A program made the translations under genes and the position numbers. This document shows positions 20,824 through 30,059 of a stretch of 64,000 bases of DNA, one piece after another. The notes beneath the pieces were generated by a model. It saw nothing but the letters and a program-made list of their open reading frames with translations. It did no database searches and had not been told where the DNA came from. The stretch comes from Bacteroidales bacterium. Its GTDB lineage: Bacteria > Bacteroidota > Bacteroidia > Bacteroidales > UBA932. Positions within the stretch are counted from its first letter, which is position 1. Each line of letters begins with the position of its first letter. The DNA lies in assembly GCA_017555965.1 (NCBI GenBank), contig JAFZFH010000001.1:1-64000 (forward strand), written 5' to 3'.

Positions 20824-23320
20824 GGATTTCGAGAAGATCTTCCCGATCATGGCCATCAGGGATGGCGTGGTCATCTCCAAGCGAGGGGATGTCACCATAG
20901 GGTGGCGTCTGTCCCTTCCGCCGCAGTACTCTCTGGATGCAGCATCCTACACCGCCATCCACAACCAGTTCCACAGGGCCACCAAGGACCTCCCGGACTG
21001 GACGATGGTCCACCGTCAGGACGTCTTCTTCCGAAGGAAGTACAAGTCGAAGACAGGAAGGGGCTTTCTGGACAGGTCCTATCAGAACCACTTCAGGGGA
21101 CGGGAGTACCTGGAGCACGAACAGTATGTCTTCCTCACCCTCACCAACAAGTTCACGGCCGTCCGCGAGCCGGACTCCTGCGGTGTCCTGGGCATGAGCG
21201 CCAAGCTGCGCGAAGGCTGCCACGAGGACATCTACAGGATAGGCGCCATCGGTGAAGAGTTCATCTACAAGCTCACGGATACGAGGGTCATCAGCGCGGA
21301 GAGACTCACCGACCAGGAGCTCGTAGAGCGGATGTACTCGCACATGTCCATGGGAACAGGCGACGGCATCCTCTCGGACATCGACATGTACCCCGACCAC
21401 ATGGAGGCTAACGGGAAGCAGATGTGGGCCTACGTGATCAACGAGGGCAAGCATCTGCCGAGCGAGCTGCAGGACTCCCGGAAGGTGGAGAAGGTAAGCA
21501 CTCCCCTCTCGGCGCTGGGACTGTCGCTGGGTGCATCACTTGGAACGCTCCTGGACTGCGAGCATATCGTCAACTCGTACGTGCTGATGATTCCCCGCAA
21601 GGAAGCCATCAGCGAGCTGGAGGCACGTCAGAAGAAGATGTTCAGCATGTCCAGCAGGGACAGCGAGAACCGCAAGAACAACCAGGAGATCGAGTCCTAC
21701 CTTGGCGAAGACCTGGAGGACGAGAAGACAACGGTCAGGGCCCACACCAACATCCTCGTGTTCGGACAGAAGGAGGAGCAGTCGATGCTCAGGGCCAAGG
21801 TCAGCGCTGCACTCTCGCAGATGAACATCGTCCGCTGCGTGAACGTCACCTACGACACCCCTGTGCTCTGGCACTCGTCACTTCCCGGAGCATCGTGCGA
21901 GATCGGAGCAAGGAACCTCATGCTCAACGAGCTGGGGTGCGTGCTCTGCCTGTGGCCGATGGAGTCCTTCCAGAGAGACATAGAGGGAGGCACGCTCCCA
22001 CTGTGCGACCGGTCGAGGAACATACCCGTGGCGATGGATATGCAGAAAAGGGCGTTCGAGGCGGGCCTTATCAGCAACTATAACGCCTTCTTCCTTGGAG
22101 GATCCGGCAGCGGAAAGTCCTTCTTCACGAACTACTTCGTACGCAACAGCTACGACAGCGGCGACACGATCTTCATCATCGACAAGGGCTACTCCTACGA
22201 GGGCCTCTGCTCGGTGATACGCGAGGAGTCGGACGGACGCGACGGAATCTACCTCAAGTGGGAACGGCAGGAGGACTCGAACGTGCCTGGCATGTCGTTC
22301 AATATCTTCTGGGACATGGACCAGTGGCTCAGCAAGTCGGGCGACCTTAACGCCGACTGCATAGGTCTGGGCTTCGTACAGTCCGTCATACAGACCATCT
22401 GGAAGCCTCAGGGAGGATGGGACTCGGCCAGCGGCAACATCATCACCCAGATCCTGAAGGACTTCTGCCTGAACTGGCAGCAGTCGGACAAGCCTCCGGT
22501 ATTCGACGACCTGTTCGACTTCATCAACACGGACATAGTGCCCCTGCTTGAGAGCGAACACGGATACACCGTCAACGGAGTGAAGAACACCACCAGGAAT
22601 CTGGACATCAACAGCATGTGCACGGCTCTGGGAGCCTATGCCAAGAAGGGAGCGTACAGGCAGCTGCTGAACGGAACCGGAAGGAACGACATCTTCTCGA
22701 GCCGATTCACGGTCTTCGAGGTGGACAGCATCGAGAACATGAAGGACGGATTCTACGAGATAGCCGTGCTCTGCATCATGAACGCCTTCGAGGCGAAGAT
22801 GCGAGCCGAACAGGAGACCCACAAGGTGCTCATCATCGAGGAAGCATGGAAGGCCATCGCCAACGAGACCATGGCGGGTTACCTGCTGGGACTGTGGAAG
22901 ACTGCCCGCAAGCTCAACACGGCGGCGATCGTGGTGACACAGGAGTTCGACGACATCATAGCCTCTCCGGTGATCAAGAACACGATCATGCAGAACTCCG
23001 ACGTGAAGGTGATCCTGGAGCAGACGATGAGCCGCGTGGTGATCGACCAGCTGGGTGAGTTCCTCGGACTGGACGACCATCAGAAGGCACTGGTGCTGTC
23101 ACTGAACCGAGGAATGAACAGCAGGTACAGGTACAAGGAGGTATTCATCTCGCTGGGTTCCAAGCTCAGCGGCGTATATGCAACCGAGGTATCGCCTCAG
23201 GAGGCGCTGGCCTACGAGTCAGCACAGAACAAGAAGAAGGAGATGCTTGAACTCATCCAGAAGACCTCCCCTATCAGGGCCATCCGTCAACTCACAAGCA
23301 GACGCCATGAGAAGGTTTAG
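20801..23320 (+). CDS. traG: Conjugative transposon ATPase TraG (VirB4-type)
   Basis: An 839-residue VirB4-like ATPase that powers assembly of the conjugation channel at the inner membrane. Residues 1-70 fit the DUF3875 start (FEKIFPIMAIRDGVVISKRGD). Walker A GGSGSGKSFF is at about 433 and Walker B KVLIIEEAWK at about 675; the QEFDDIIASPVIKNTIMQNSD segment is the VirB4 signature. Length is normal. ATG at 20801 is used; ATG at 20807 is equally possible. It overlaps traI by 14 bp. This is the assembly ATPase, not the coupling protein. Confidence 0.95.
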   Translation: MQMRIPSKDFEKIFPIMAIRDGVVISKRGDVTIGWRLSLPPQYSLDAASYTAIHNQFHRATKDLPDWTMVHRQDVFFRRKYKSKTGRGFLDRSYQNHFRGREYLEHEQYVFLTLTNKFTAVREPDSCGVLGMSAKLREGCHEDIYRIGAIGEEFIYKLTDTRVISAERLTDQELVERMYSHMSMGTGDGILSDIDMYPDHMEANGKQMWAYVINEGKHLPSELQDSRKVEKVSTPLSALGLSLGASLGTLLDCEHIVNSYVLMIPRKEAISELEARQKKMFSMSSRDSENRKNNQEIESYLGEDLEDEKTTVRAHTNILVFGQKEEQSMLRAKVSAALSQMNIVRCVNVTYDTPVLWHSSLPGASCEIGARNLMLNELGCVLCLWPMESFQRDIEGGTLPLCDRSRNIPVAMDMQKRAFEAGLISNYNAFFLGGSGSGKSFFTNYFVRNSYDSGDTIFIIDKGYSYEGLCSVIREESDGRDGIYLKWERQEDSNVPGMSFNIFWDMDQWLSKSGDLNADCIGLGFVQSVIQTIWKPQGGWDSASGNIITQILKDFCLNWQQSDKPPVFDDLFDFINTDIVPLLESEHGYTVNGVKNTTRNLDINSMCTALGAYAKKGAYRQLLNGTGRNDIFSSRFTVFEVDSIENMKDGFYEIAVLCIMNAFEAKMRAEQETHKVLIIEEAWKAIANETMAGYLLGLWKTARKLNTAAIVVTQEFDDIIASPVIKNTIMQNSDVKVILEQTMSRVVIDQLGEFLGLDDHQKALVLSLNRGMNSRYRYKEVFISLGSKLSGVYATEVSPQEALAYESAQNKKKEMLELIQKTSPIRAIRQLTSRRHEKV

Positions 23321-24167
23321 GATCATAGCGGCTATAATCTGCCTGCTGTGCGGCATTCATCTGAATGCCCAGCAGATAGTCATCGATCCCAGTCAGATTG
23401 CCGCCTCGGCGACCAATGCTGCAGAGCAGATAGACTACATGCTCGACCAGCTGGGTGAGCTGGCCCATCTGGGAGACCAGATGAACAGCATGAGGGAGCA
23501 TATAGACAACGTCTTCGGAGAGGACGGCATCGGCGGCACGGCCATCAGCGTGATGGAGGACCTGGGAACGCTCAAGAGGCTTACCGAAGCGTTCAACTCG
23601 ACCATAGGCATGACCGAGAACTACGTCCAGCAGATGCACGAGCTGCAGCGGTTCCGCCTGACGGATGCCAACATCATGCTGAACTACCTCACCACGATGC
23701 AGGACTACGCGGAGCTGGCGCTGGAGACAGCCCGCAAGCTCCTCGGGACGCTGGGATTCTCGAAGAAGGAGAAGAAGGACGAACTGGAGAAGCTCGTGGG
23801 CGAACTGGAGCAGAAGATGAAGGAGACCGAGCAGAAGATGCAGATGGAGATCGAGGCGACCATCTTCGCCGAAGGCCTGACCGAGTTCGTCGAGCAGATC
23901 GACGCGCAGATGGGTCCCGACGACTTCGTCATCGCCAAGCAGGTGTACGGCAGCCAGAGCACGGCCACCTCATCATCCCTTGGAGTGGTGTCGCTGCTGT
24001 TCATCCTGGCGGCGGCCGTCCTGTCGGGATTCGCCTTCTGGATCTTCTCCCGAGGAGGCATCGCGGGAGACCCGACGGCGGATGAGATCATCCTCAGGGT
24101 CGTCACCGGATTCGTCTTCGGAATGGCTCTTCTCAGACTTGTATCAATAATCACAGGAGTATCGTAA
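23307..24167 (+). CDS. traI: Conjugative transposon protein TraI (DUF4141)
   Basis: A 286-residue exported protein, VirB5-like in position and shape: signal MRRFRIIAAIICLLCGIHLN ending AQQ, a long helical middle part (about 140-205, Lys/Glu-rich coiled coil) and two C-terminal membrane segments. It is known as TraI in conjugative transposons, not related to the relaxase of the same name. ATG at 23307 lies inside the 3' end of traG; the stop TAA shares a base with the traJ ATG. Confidence 0.88.
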   Translation: MRRFRIIAAIICLLCGIHLNAQQIVIDPSQIAASATNAAEQIDYMLDQLGELAHLGDQMNSMREHIDNVFGEDGIGGTAISVMEDLGTLKRLTEAFNSTIGMTENYVQQMHELQRFRLTDANIMLNYLTTMQDYAELALETARKLLGTLGFSKKEKKDELEKLVGELEQKMKETEQKMQMEIEATIFAEGLTEFVEQIDAQMGPDDFVIAKQVYGSQSTATSSSLGVVSLLFILAAAVLSGFAFWIFSRGGIAGDPTADEIILRVVTGFVFGMALLRLVSIITGVS

Positions 24168-25102
24168 TGATCACAGCACTTACCATATGGAATACGCTTG
24201 ACAACGTCAAGCACAGCATCTTCAACGAGCACATGGAGGGCATGATGCACGTGTCCATCGCCATCGCCGGCATCCTCGCCGGACTGACCATCCTGAAGAA
24301 CTACAACGGTTTCGTCAAGGGTGACGGCCTGGATGCGTTCCTCATCCTCAAGCCGGTGATGCTGCTCATACTCATCGCCAACTTCCACACGCTGGTGATG
24401 ACTCCGCTGGACTCGCTGGTGAGCATCTTCATCAGAGGTGTCACCGAGACGTGCAGCGTCACCAACGAGGAGTACCTGATGACATGGAAGGAAAACATGG
24501 AGACGATGGCAATGACGGACATCACGAAGAACATCGAGGCATACCATGAGAGCATCGCCGAGTTCGAGTCGGACTCGAGGATCGCCCGTTTCTTCAAGAC
24601 CATCTGGGAGGGACTCAAGCGGTCGGTGATGAGCATGATGAATATCACATCGCTCAAGACAGGAGCCCTAATCGGAGGCCTTCTCTACATCGTGGCGAAG
24701 GTACTGCTGTTCATGCAGCAGGTGATATGCTACTTCTACCAGATCTTCATAGGAATGGTGGGACCGGTGATCTTCGCCACCTCGGTATGGCCGGGCTACG
24801 AGGCCGGCATCAAGAGGTGGTTCGCCCGTTACATACAGCTGTCATGCTGGATTCCGGCGGGATTCCTGGTCATGATGATCGGTCTGGAGATAACGAGCGC
24901 CTTTGCGGACGCATCACTGGCCGGAGAGACAGGACTCTCGGCCACCTGGTTCATGATCCTGCTTCATATCGTCGCACTGGTGATGATATCGGCCGTACCT
25001 AAGCTCGCAACCTACTGGATAGAGTCACGAGGCGGCAACGACGCACACGGATCTGTGACACAGCCAGCAAGGAACATAGCACGCAAACTCATTAAAATCT
25101 AA
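24167..25102 (+). CDS. traJ: Conjugative transposon protein TraJ (VirB6-like)
   Basis: A 311-residue polytopic inner-membrane protein with six or seven membrane segments (for example FLILKPVMLLILIANFHTLV, GLLYIVAKVLLFMQQVICYF and FMILLHIVALVMISAVPKLA). The central motif FIGMVGPVIFATSVWPGYEAGIKRW is the TraJ hallmark. It forms part of the channel base, like VirB6. The start overlaps the traI stop by one base. Confidence 0.92.
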   Translation: MITALTIWNTLDNVKHSIFNEHMEGMMHVSIAIAGILAGLTILKNYNGFVKGDGLDAFLILKPVMLLILIANFHTLVMTPLDSLVSIFIRGVTETCSVTNEEYLMTWKENMETMAMTDITKNIEAYHESIAEFESDSRIARFFKTIWEGLKRSVMSMMNITSLKTGALIGGLLYIVAKVLLFMQQVICYFYQIFIGMVGPVIFATSVWPGYEAGIKRWFARYIQLSCWIPAGFLVMMIGLEITSAFADASLAGETGLSATWFMILLHIVALVMISAVPKLATYWIESRGGNDAHGSVTQPARNIARKLIKI

Positions 25103-25108
25103 TTCATA

Positions 25109-25738
25109 ATGGACAACATCATCAAGTATTTCGACAACATCGATTCTTCCTTCAGGAAGATGAAGTTCCTCACGATAGCGGCCCTGATCTGTGCCGGAGC
25201 GGTCTGCATCGGCTCCGTAGGCATCGCGGCATGGTCGTCCGAGCATGCCCGTCAGACGGTCTACGTCATCGACAAGGGCTCGGCCGTCATGGCACGCAGG
25301 ACACCCGAGGATGCCAACAGGGACATGGAGGCGGCTGACCACGTCACCCGCTTCCATGAGCTGATGTTCAACCTGGCTCCCAGCTCTGAGTCCATAAAGA
25401 GGAACGTGGACAGAGCCCTTACCATGAGCGACAGGAGCGCCTACGACTACTGGATGGACCTCTCCGAGAGAGGATTCTACCAGAGGCTCGTGTCTGCCAA
25501 CATCTCACAGGAGATCGTCGTGGACTCGGTCAAGGTGGACATGCAGACCTACCCTTACGGGGCCGTGACCTACGGCAAGCTCTTCCTGCTGCGAGAGAGC
25601 AACATCACCTCGTACGACTTCGAGAGCACCTGCCGTCTGCTGGAGGTGGAGCGTTCCCCTTCAAATCCTCACGGCATGATGATCGAGAAGTTCCTCGTGA
25701 CCAAGAGCGACAACCTGGGAACCAGAAAACGCAACTGA
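25109..25738 (+). CDS. traK: Conjugative transposon protein TraK (VirB8-like)
   Basis: A 209-residue bitopic inner-membrane protein: short cytoplasmic N-terminus, one membrane segment (about 20-41), then a periplasmic NTF2-like VirB8-type domain. Family marks are VYVIDKGSAVMARR, the DHVTRFHELMFNLAP helix, and the C-terminal strands FESTCRLLEVERSPSNPHGMMIEKF. It acts as a scaffold between the channel and the outer ring. Six bp follow traJ. Confidence 0.92.
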   Translation: MDNIIKYFDNIDSSFRKMKFLTIAALICAGAVCIGSVGIAAWSSEHARQTVYVIDKGSAVMARRTPEDANRDMEAADHVTRFHELMFNLAPSSESIKRNVDRALTMSDRSAYDYWMDLSERGFYQRLVSANISQEIVVDSVKVDMQTYPYGAVTYGKLFLLRESNITSYDFESTCRLLEVERSPSNPHGMMIEKFLVTKSDNLGTRKRN

Positions 25739-25739
25739 C

Positions 25740-25892
25740 ATGGGAGGACTGTATGGACGTATCTGCGAGCTGCTGAACACCCACGACGTGCCTGACGCGC
25801 CGTGGAAGACAGTGGCCGCAGTCATAGCCGTGATAGCCTGCTTCGGCACGGCGGTCTATCACATAGTGCAAGTCGTGCTGCCATTCTTATAG
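25740..25892 (+). CDS. traL: Conjugative transposon protein TraL, small membrane protein
   Basis: A 50-residue protein, MGGLYGRICELLNTH followed by one membrane segment (TVAAVIAVIACFGTAVYHIV) and a short end VVLPFL. Its place between traK and traM, its length and its single membrane segment fit the poorly conserved TraL. The ATG begins one base after the traK stop, so translation is probably coupled. Confidence 0.75.
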   Translation: MGGLYGRICELLNTHDVPDAPWKTVAAVIAVIACFGTAVYHIVQVVLPFL

Positions 25893-25901
25893 GAGACAAC
25901 G

Positions 25902-26942
25902 ATGAATCAGAAGACAAAGGTATACATATTCATAGGAGCATCCGTGCTGATCCTCTTCCTGCTGTTCAGGTATGAGTTCAAGCAGAAGGCGAAGGAATCC
26001 GGCGAAGGAGAGCAGGTATATGTGGAGATGCCGGATGCCGACGTCAAGGAGGTAAGCGACAGCAAGTCACACGCCTACGCCACCTTCAGCGACAAGGAGA
26101 AGGTGGATGACATCGAGGAGTACTGGACGCAGTGCCAGAGGGAGGAAGAGGAAAAGAAGGAGGAACGGAAGGCCGAGGAGATAATCTCCCCTTCCGGCTC
26201 CGGCGGAGGCTATGCCGCACCGGCAAGACCGGCTCCGAACTACACCAACCCCTACAGGGAGACTCCGCAGGAACGCGAGCAGAGGCATCAGAGAAGACGC
26301 GAGGAAGCCATCGAGATGGCCGAGAGGATGAGAGAGACGGAGCAGACTCCTCTGCAGGAGGAGACTCCAGCCAATGACACCATAGCAGTCCCCGCTCCGG
26401 TGGTGACCCGCACGAGCGTCATCTCTCAGAGTGACGACGGATGGGGCACGGGCATCAGCTCGCTGGGAGCCGAACAGGAGTCTGACCTTACCGACGACAG
26501 ACCACTCAAGTGCATGTTCTCAAGACAGGAGAAGCTCAAGAGCGGACAGAGGGTTGCTGTAATCCTGCTCGAGGAGATAAGGGTCAACGGAGTGATTATC
26601 CCCAAGAACACGCACCTGATGGGAACCTGCAGGCTGTCTTCCAGACTGGAGGTGAGCTTCGAGAGCATCGAGGTCGGAGGAAGGATCCTGCCGCTGGGAT
26701 ACGAGGCATACGACATGGACGGATCCAAGGGCATCTACTGCCCTGATGTGGCGAACGTAGGCAGAACGGCTCGGGAGCGCGGAACGGACATAGCAAGAAG
26801 CACTCTCTCCAGCAGACTCGGCAGGGTGGCTCAGGATGTGGTGTCAACAGGAGTGTCCATTGCCCGTAGCTCCAGCGGCGAGGCGACGGTGACAGTACCT
26901 TCCGGATATAATTTCTTCATCGTAAAAAAGAAGGACCTATGA
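25902..26942 (+). CDS. traM: Conjugative transposon protein TraM (VirB10-like)
   Basis: A 346-residue protein: N-terminal membrane segment (VYIFIGASVLILFLLFRYEF), a long Glu/Arg- and Pro-rich periplasmic spacer (about 60-170), then the conserved C-terminal domain with LKCMFSRQEKLKSGQRVAVI, RVNGVIIPKNTHLMGTCRL and the end VTVPSGYNFFIVKKKDL. This domain is VirB10-like and spans the envelope. The stop overlaps the traN start by 4 bp (ATGA at 26939). Confidence 0.93.
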   Translation: MNQKTKVYIFIGASVLILFLLFRYEFKQKAKESGEGEQVYVEMPDADVKEVSDSKSHAYATFSDKEKVDDIEEYWTQCQREEEEKKEERKAEEIISPSGSGGGYAAPARPAPNYTNPYRETPQEREQRHQRRREEAIEMAERMRETEQTPLQEETPANDTIAVPAPVVTRTSVISQSDDGWGTGISSLGAEQESDLTDDRPLKCMFSRQEKLKSGQRVAVILLEEIRVNGVIIPKNTHLMGTCRLSSRLEVSFESIEVGGRILPLGYEAYDMDGSKGIYCPDVANVGRTARERGTDIARSTLSSRLGRVAQDVVSTGVSIARSSSGEATVTVPSGYNFFIVKKKDL

Positions 26943-27742
26943 GAAAGGCATTAAAGATATTATTGGTAGTAATGGTAGCACTCTGCTACCGTTGCTACAG
27001 TTACGCCCAATCGGATACGCTCTGGGTGTCAGACATTTACACATCGCACGTGATCTTTGACACGGATCTGACATACGTGGATCTGTCCAACGGAATGATT
27101 GTGGCGGCCAAGATCATCGAGCAGAACAGGAACATGCTGGCGGTCAAGGGACGCGAGGCGTTCACTTCGCTGACCAGCCTGTCTGCCCTGGAATCCAACG
27201 GACGCATCCACACGTTCATCGTAGGCTACGACGGATCTCCCGAGAGCCTGATAAGGGACATGAGGGAGAACGCCTCGTCGGACGGAAGACAGGTATCTCT
27301 TAACAGGAGTTCAGATGCTCCCCTGCTCTCGAACATGGTCACCATGGACCAGGCTCTGTATCACATCGGAGACCGCAAGCACGGCATACTCGTGCTGTGT
27401 GAGGAGATCATGTCATACAGCGACATCACATACGTCGTCCTCTCCATCGACAACCGCTCAGGCGTAAGCTACGAGACCAAGGACGCAACGTTCGTGATAG
27501 AGAGCAAGCGAAAGGGAAAGAGGACCGTACACTTCGAGAAGACCATCTTCCCCAACGGAAGACATGGCTCCCTGTCAGTCAAGGCGGGAGGCACGGCGAA
27601 GATAGCGTACTCGTTCCCGAAGATGACCCTGTCTGATGACCAGGTGCTGAAGATCTACCTCTATGAGGACAACGGCCAGAGGAACCTGGAGATGACAGTA
27701 AGTGCCAAGGACATCAACAGTTCCGGCAAAGGACGCAAATAA
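26939..27742 (+). CDS. traN: Conjugative transposon protein TraN (DUF4138, VirB9-like)
   Basis: A 267-residue exported protein; signal MRKALKILLVVMVALC ends near YAQ. Then comes the TraN pattern DTLWVSDIYTSHVIFDTDLT, the AVKGREAFTSLTSLSALESN strand and the C-terminal DDQVLKIYLYEDNGQRNLEM. It forms the outer-membrane ring with TraM. It is the last gene of the operon in this window and is followed by a strong hairpin; traO, traP and traQ, usually next, are missing. Confidence 0.92.
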   Translation: MRKALKILLVVMVALCYRCYSYAQSDTLWVSDIYTSHVIFDTDLTYVDLSNGMIVAAKIIEQNRNMLAVKGREAFTSLTSLSALESNGRIHTFIVGYDGSPESLIRDMRENASSDGRQVSLNRSSDAPLLSNMVTMDQALYHIGDRKHGILVLCEEIMSYSDITYVVLSIDNRSGVSYETKDATFVIESKRKGKRTVHFEKTIFPNGRHGSLSVKAGGTAKIAYSFPKMTLSDDQVLKIYLYEDNGQRNLEMTVSAKDINSSGKGRK

Positions 27743-27745
27743 GAA

Positions 27746-27792
27746 ACAGCCTTTGATTTCACGCTACTTCCTTGCGCTAGATCAAAGGCTGT
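27746..27792 (+). terminator. Terminator of the tra operon
   Basis: ACAGCCTTTGAT (27746-27757) pairs perfectly with ATCAAAGGCTGT (27781-27792) around a 23-base loop, 3 bp after the traN stop. The U-run is weak (AATTGTCTGTTC). Confidence 0.8.
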
Positions 27793-27882
27793 AATTGTCT
27801 GTTCGCTAGACCTACCAACTGACCCTATGAACAAAGCCTGTGAGGTCACATATTGCAAAAACATTCAAGACATTCAGAATTC

Positions 27883-28239
27883 CTAGTGCATTCTCTGAAT
27901 GTATTCTTCAGCACGGCCCATCACATCCATACATGATCCTTTCTTATAGGCTGTAAGCCATCCTATGAACTCCGACTCTATGAAAGTGACGATCCTTCCC
28001 TGCTTATAACAAGGGATCTCACCTCTAGAAGTCATCTTATAGACGCTGGACTTGGATTTGCCCAGCCATCTACATACATCATCCACTGTAAGGATCTTGA
28101 CATCATCCTTGGGCGTGATTGTCTTTACCAGATTGCTTACAGAGTCCACCTTACCTTGTAGAGTCTTGACCTCGGTAAGAAGAGACGAAACCAGTTCAGG
28201 CATGTCCTCAAAGGTCACTTTCTTATTACTTCCTTTCAT
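27883..28239 (-). CDS. Excisionase-like helix-turn-helix protein
   Basis: A 118-residue DNA-binding protein. An N-terminal coiled-coil (about 10-42) is followed by an HTH_17/MerR-type domain: VDDVCRWLGKSKSSVYKMTSRGEIPCYKQGR (about 51-81) and the wing IVTFIESEFIGWL. Bacteroides conjugative elements carry such proteins next to the integrase, where they act as excision factors or regulators. Its start overlaps the end of the upstream gene by 14 bp. Confidence 0.85.
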   Translation of the reverse strand: MKGSNKKVTFEDMPELVSSLLTEVKTLQGKVDSVSNLVKTITPKDDVKILTVDDVCRWLGKSKSSVYKMTSRGEIPCYKQGRIVTFIESEFIGWLTAYKKGSCMDVMGRAEEYIQRMH

Positions 28240-28735
28240 TGTTCTTATGGTTATTTTTCAATCCTAATTCAAATAAAAACTTCTCCAGATGAGTCGTGGA
28301 ATGGTATGGAAGATTCTCTATCGTAAACCCGTCATCAGATGAAGAATTTGCAAAACGAGTGAAGACTGAATTTATCGTCTGTTCTGCCGCGAAGAAATTC
28401 GGCAGCATTAGCTTCGCGAATCTTGCCGTCTGGAGCCTGTTCAAGAGTGCATACGGCGATAGGTTATAGAAGAAGACGGCACATTCATCCTTCCTGAGCG
28501 TCTTTCTAGGTATATAACGATTCCTGAGAATATTATCCTTCGTCAAGGGTACGCAGTAGTTTTCCGCAAACTCCACCTCCGCAGGTCTTGTCCTGAATTT
28601 TCTCAATATCTGGGCTAATGAATCAATCTGGCTTTCATCCAGATATTCACCCAGACATCCGGTTATGTAAACCTTGAGTCCTGCAAATATCAACGTCTCC
28701 TTTTCATCGAAGGTATATGTGTACATCGTTTCCAT
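28226..28735 (-). CDS. Hypothetical protein beside excisionase-like gene
   Basis: A 169-residue protein without recognisable domain. It contains YTFDEKETLIFAGLKVYITG at the start and a helix-rich Arg/Phe/Asn middle (RFAKLMLPNFFAAEQTINSVF). Similar companions of excisionase-like genes occur in Bacteroidota elements; I cannot name it. The start at 28735 is chosen because an earlier TTG lies in the -7 box. It has its own promoter (28754-28784) and is co-transcribed with the excisionase-like gene. Confidence 0.65.
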   Translation of the reverse strand: METMYTYTFDEKETLIFAGLKVYITGCLGEYLDESQIDSLAQILRKFRTRPAEVEFAENYCVPLTKDNILRNRYIPRKTLRKDECAVFFYNLSPYALLNRLQTARFAKLMLPNFFAAEQTINSVFTRFANSSSDDGFTIENLPYHSTTHLEKFLFELGLKNNHKNNERK

Positions 28736-28753
28736 ATTGATAATTTTCTTTAA

Positions 28754-28784
28754 CAAAGTTAATAATTTTATTTAACAACACAAC
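28754..28784 (-). promoter_or_regulatory. Promoter of the excisionase-like operon
   Basis: On the minus strand GTTG (28781-28784), a 19-bp spacer and TAACTTTG (28754-28761) match the consensus closely. The expected leader to the ATG at 28735 is about 10-15 bases. Confidence 0.75.
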
Positions 28785-28867
28785 AACTAAAGGAAAACAT
28801 CAGATAATATTTGCAAAGAATCTTAAACACAAAGGCAAACAGTATCTGAATTCAGTAAGAATACACC

Positions 28868-29971
28868 TTATTTAATCACAATCGATTCGGCAGCCTCTCT
28901 ACGCTTATGATCGACCAGGTGCATGTATATCTCTGTAGTCTTGACATGGGAGTGAGTAAGTTGCTTGGAAACGGTATAGATATCGACTCCATTGGCAACC
29001 ATAAGGGTAGCATTTGTATGACGGAAGCAATGGAAGGAGATGTGCTTGTGGATATGTGCTTCCTCTAGCCACTTCTTGAGAGGATAGTTGACCATGGAGC
29101 TGGAGAAGCCCTCAAATACGGGTCCTGATTCCTTGCGCTCTCCGCAGAAAGAGAGAGCCTGTTCACTGATGAATATCGTCTCCTCCATGTCTGTCTTCTG
29201 TATTCGCTTTCTTATGCACGGCTTGCCATCAGGAGCCACACAGATCTCACTCCAGTCCAACGACTTGATATCAGAGAACCTCAGTCCGGTCAGTATCGAG
29301 AAGAGCGAGGCACGCTTAAGGACTTCATGCATGCATTCAGCCTTGCATAGGCGCTTCACCTCTTCAACAGTGAGGTACTCCCTTCTAGACTTCTTTGTCG
29401 GAATCGTATCCAGATAGTCGCTGATATTCTCCCTGATGCATTTTCCTTTGTAAGCCTTCTTCAGGACTGCCCTGAAAATCACGAAGTACTTGGAAGCAGT
29501 GTTCTGCGAGAGTTTCTTTTTAGAGGCTACTCCTCCACACATCGCTTTAGTCAGAAGCCATTCCTTATAATCCTCTGCCAACTTCACGCTCAGATTCTCG
29601 AACCTGCATTTACCGTTCATGAATGTCGAGAAACTCTTCAGCGCCATCATCCAGCTGTGGTGCTTGGTAAGGGCGAGCTTTTCGAAGAATTCAAGAAAGT
29701 CACATTTGCCGAATGATTCCTCGAAGAATCCAAGATCCTTGCTCATGATAGAAATGCTCCTCTTGCATCTGATGGCTTCAGCAAGCTTAAGAGTCTCCTC
29801 ATTATAATTCTGCTCGACCATATTCTTCGGATGCTCATATATGAACATCTTAAGGGACTCATGCCTCTTTGTCTTTCTTGTCAAAGGATTGAACAGAGCC
29901 GGATAATAATCCAGGTAAAGGTTAAGTCTCCCCTTAGTTCCTTTACGTTTTCTTAGATAAACTGATGTCAT
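28868..29971 (-). CDS. int: Tyrosine recombinase/integrase
   Basis: A 367-residue phage-type integrase that inserts and excises the element. The N-terminal arm domain (SVYLRKRKGTKGRLNLYLDY) and SAM-like domain (about 95-190) are followed by the catalytic domain. Its residues are Arg in TGLRFSDI (about 231), HCFRHT with His and Arg (about 314-317), and the nucleophile Tyr in TEIYMH (about 347). All are intact, so the enzyme should be active. The start at 29971 (MTSVYLRKRKG) is typical for Bacteroidota integrases. Catalytic context differs from CTnDOT-type integrases, so the target site is not known. Confidence 0.95.
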   Translation of the reverse strand: MTSVYLRKRKGTKGRLNLYLDYYPALFNPLTRKTKRHESLKMFIYEHPKNMVEQNYNEETLKLAEAIRCKRSISIMSKDLGFFEESFGKCDFLEFFEKLALTKHHSWMMALKSFSTFMNGKCRFENLSVKLAEDYKEWLLTKAMCGGVASKKKLSQNTASKYFVIFRAVLKKAYKGKCIRENISDYLDTIPTKKSRREYLTVEEVKRLCKAECMHEVLKRASLFSILTGLRFSDIKSLDWSEICVAPDGKPCIRKRIQKTDMEETIFISEQALSFCGERKESGPVFEGFSSSMVNYPLKKWLEEAHIHKHISFHCFRHTNATLMVANGVDIYTVSKQLTHSHVKTTEIYMHLVDHKRREAAESIVIK

Positions 29972-30059
29972 ATTGAATTTTTCTGCAATAATATGATTTT
30001 CGTTAAATATAATTATGATTTTATAAAACATTAGAGCATTATTAGAGTGGGATTATAAT

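Noticed and set aside
20753-23080. Long minus-strand frames (233 and 400 codons) opposite traF/traG
   Set aside because: They arise from the high GC and codon use of traG; the translations are Val/His/Asp-rich with no known motif, and the plus strand has intact TraG.
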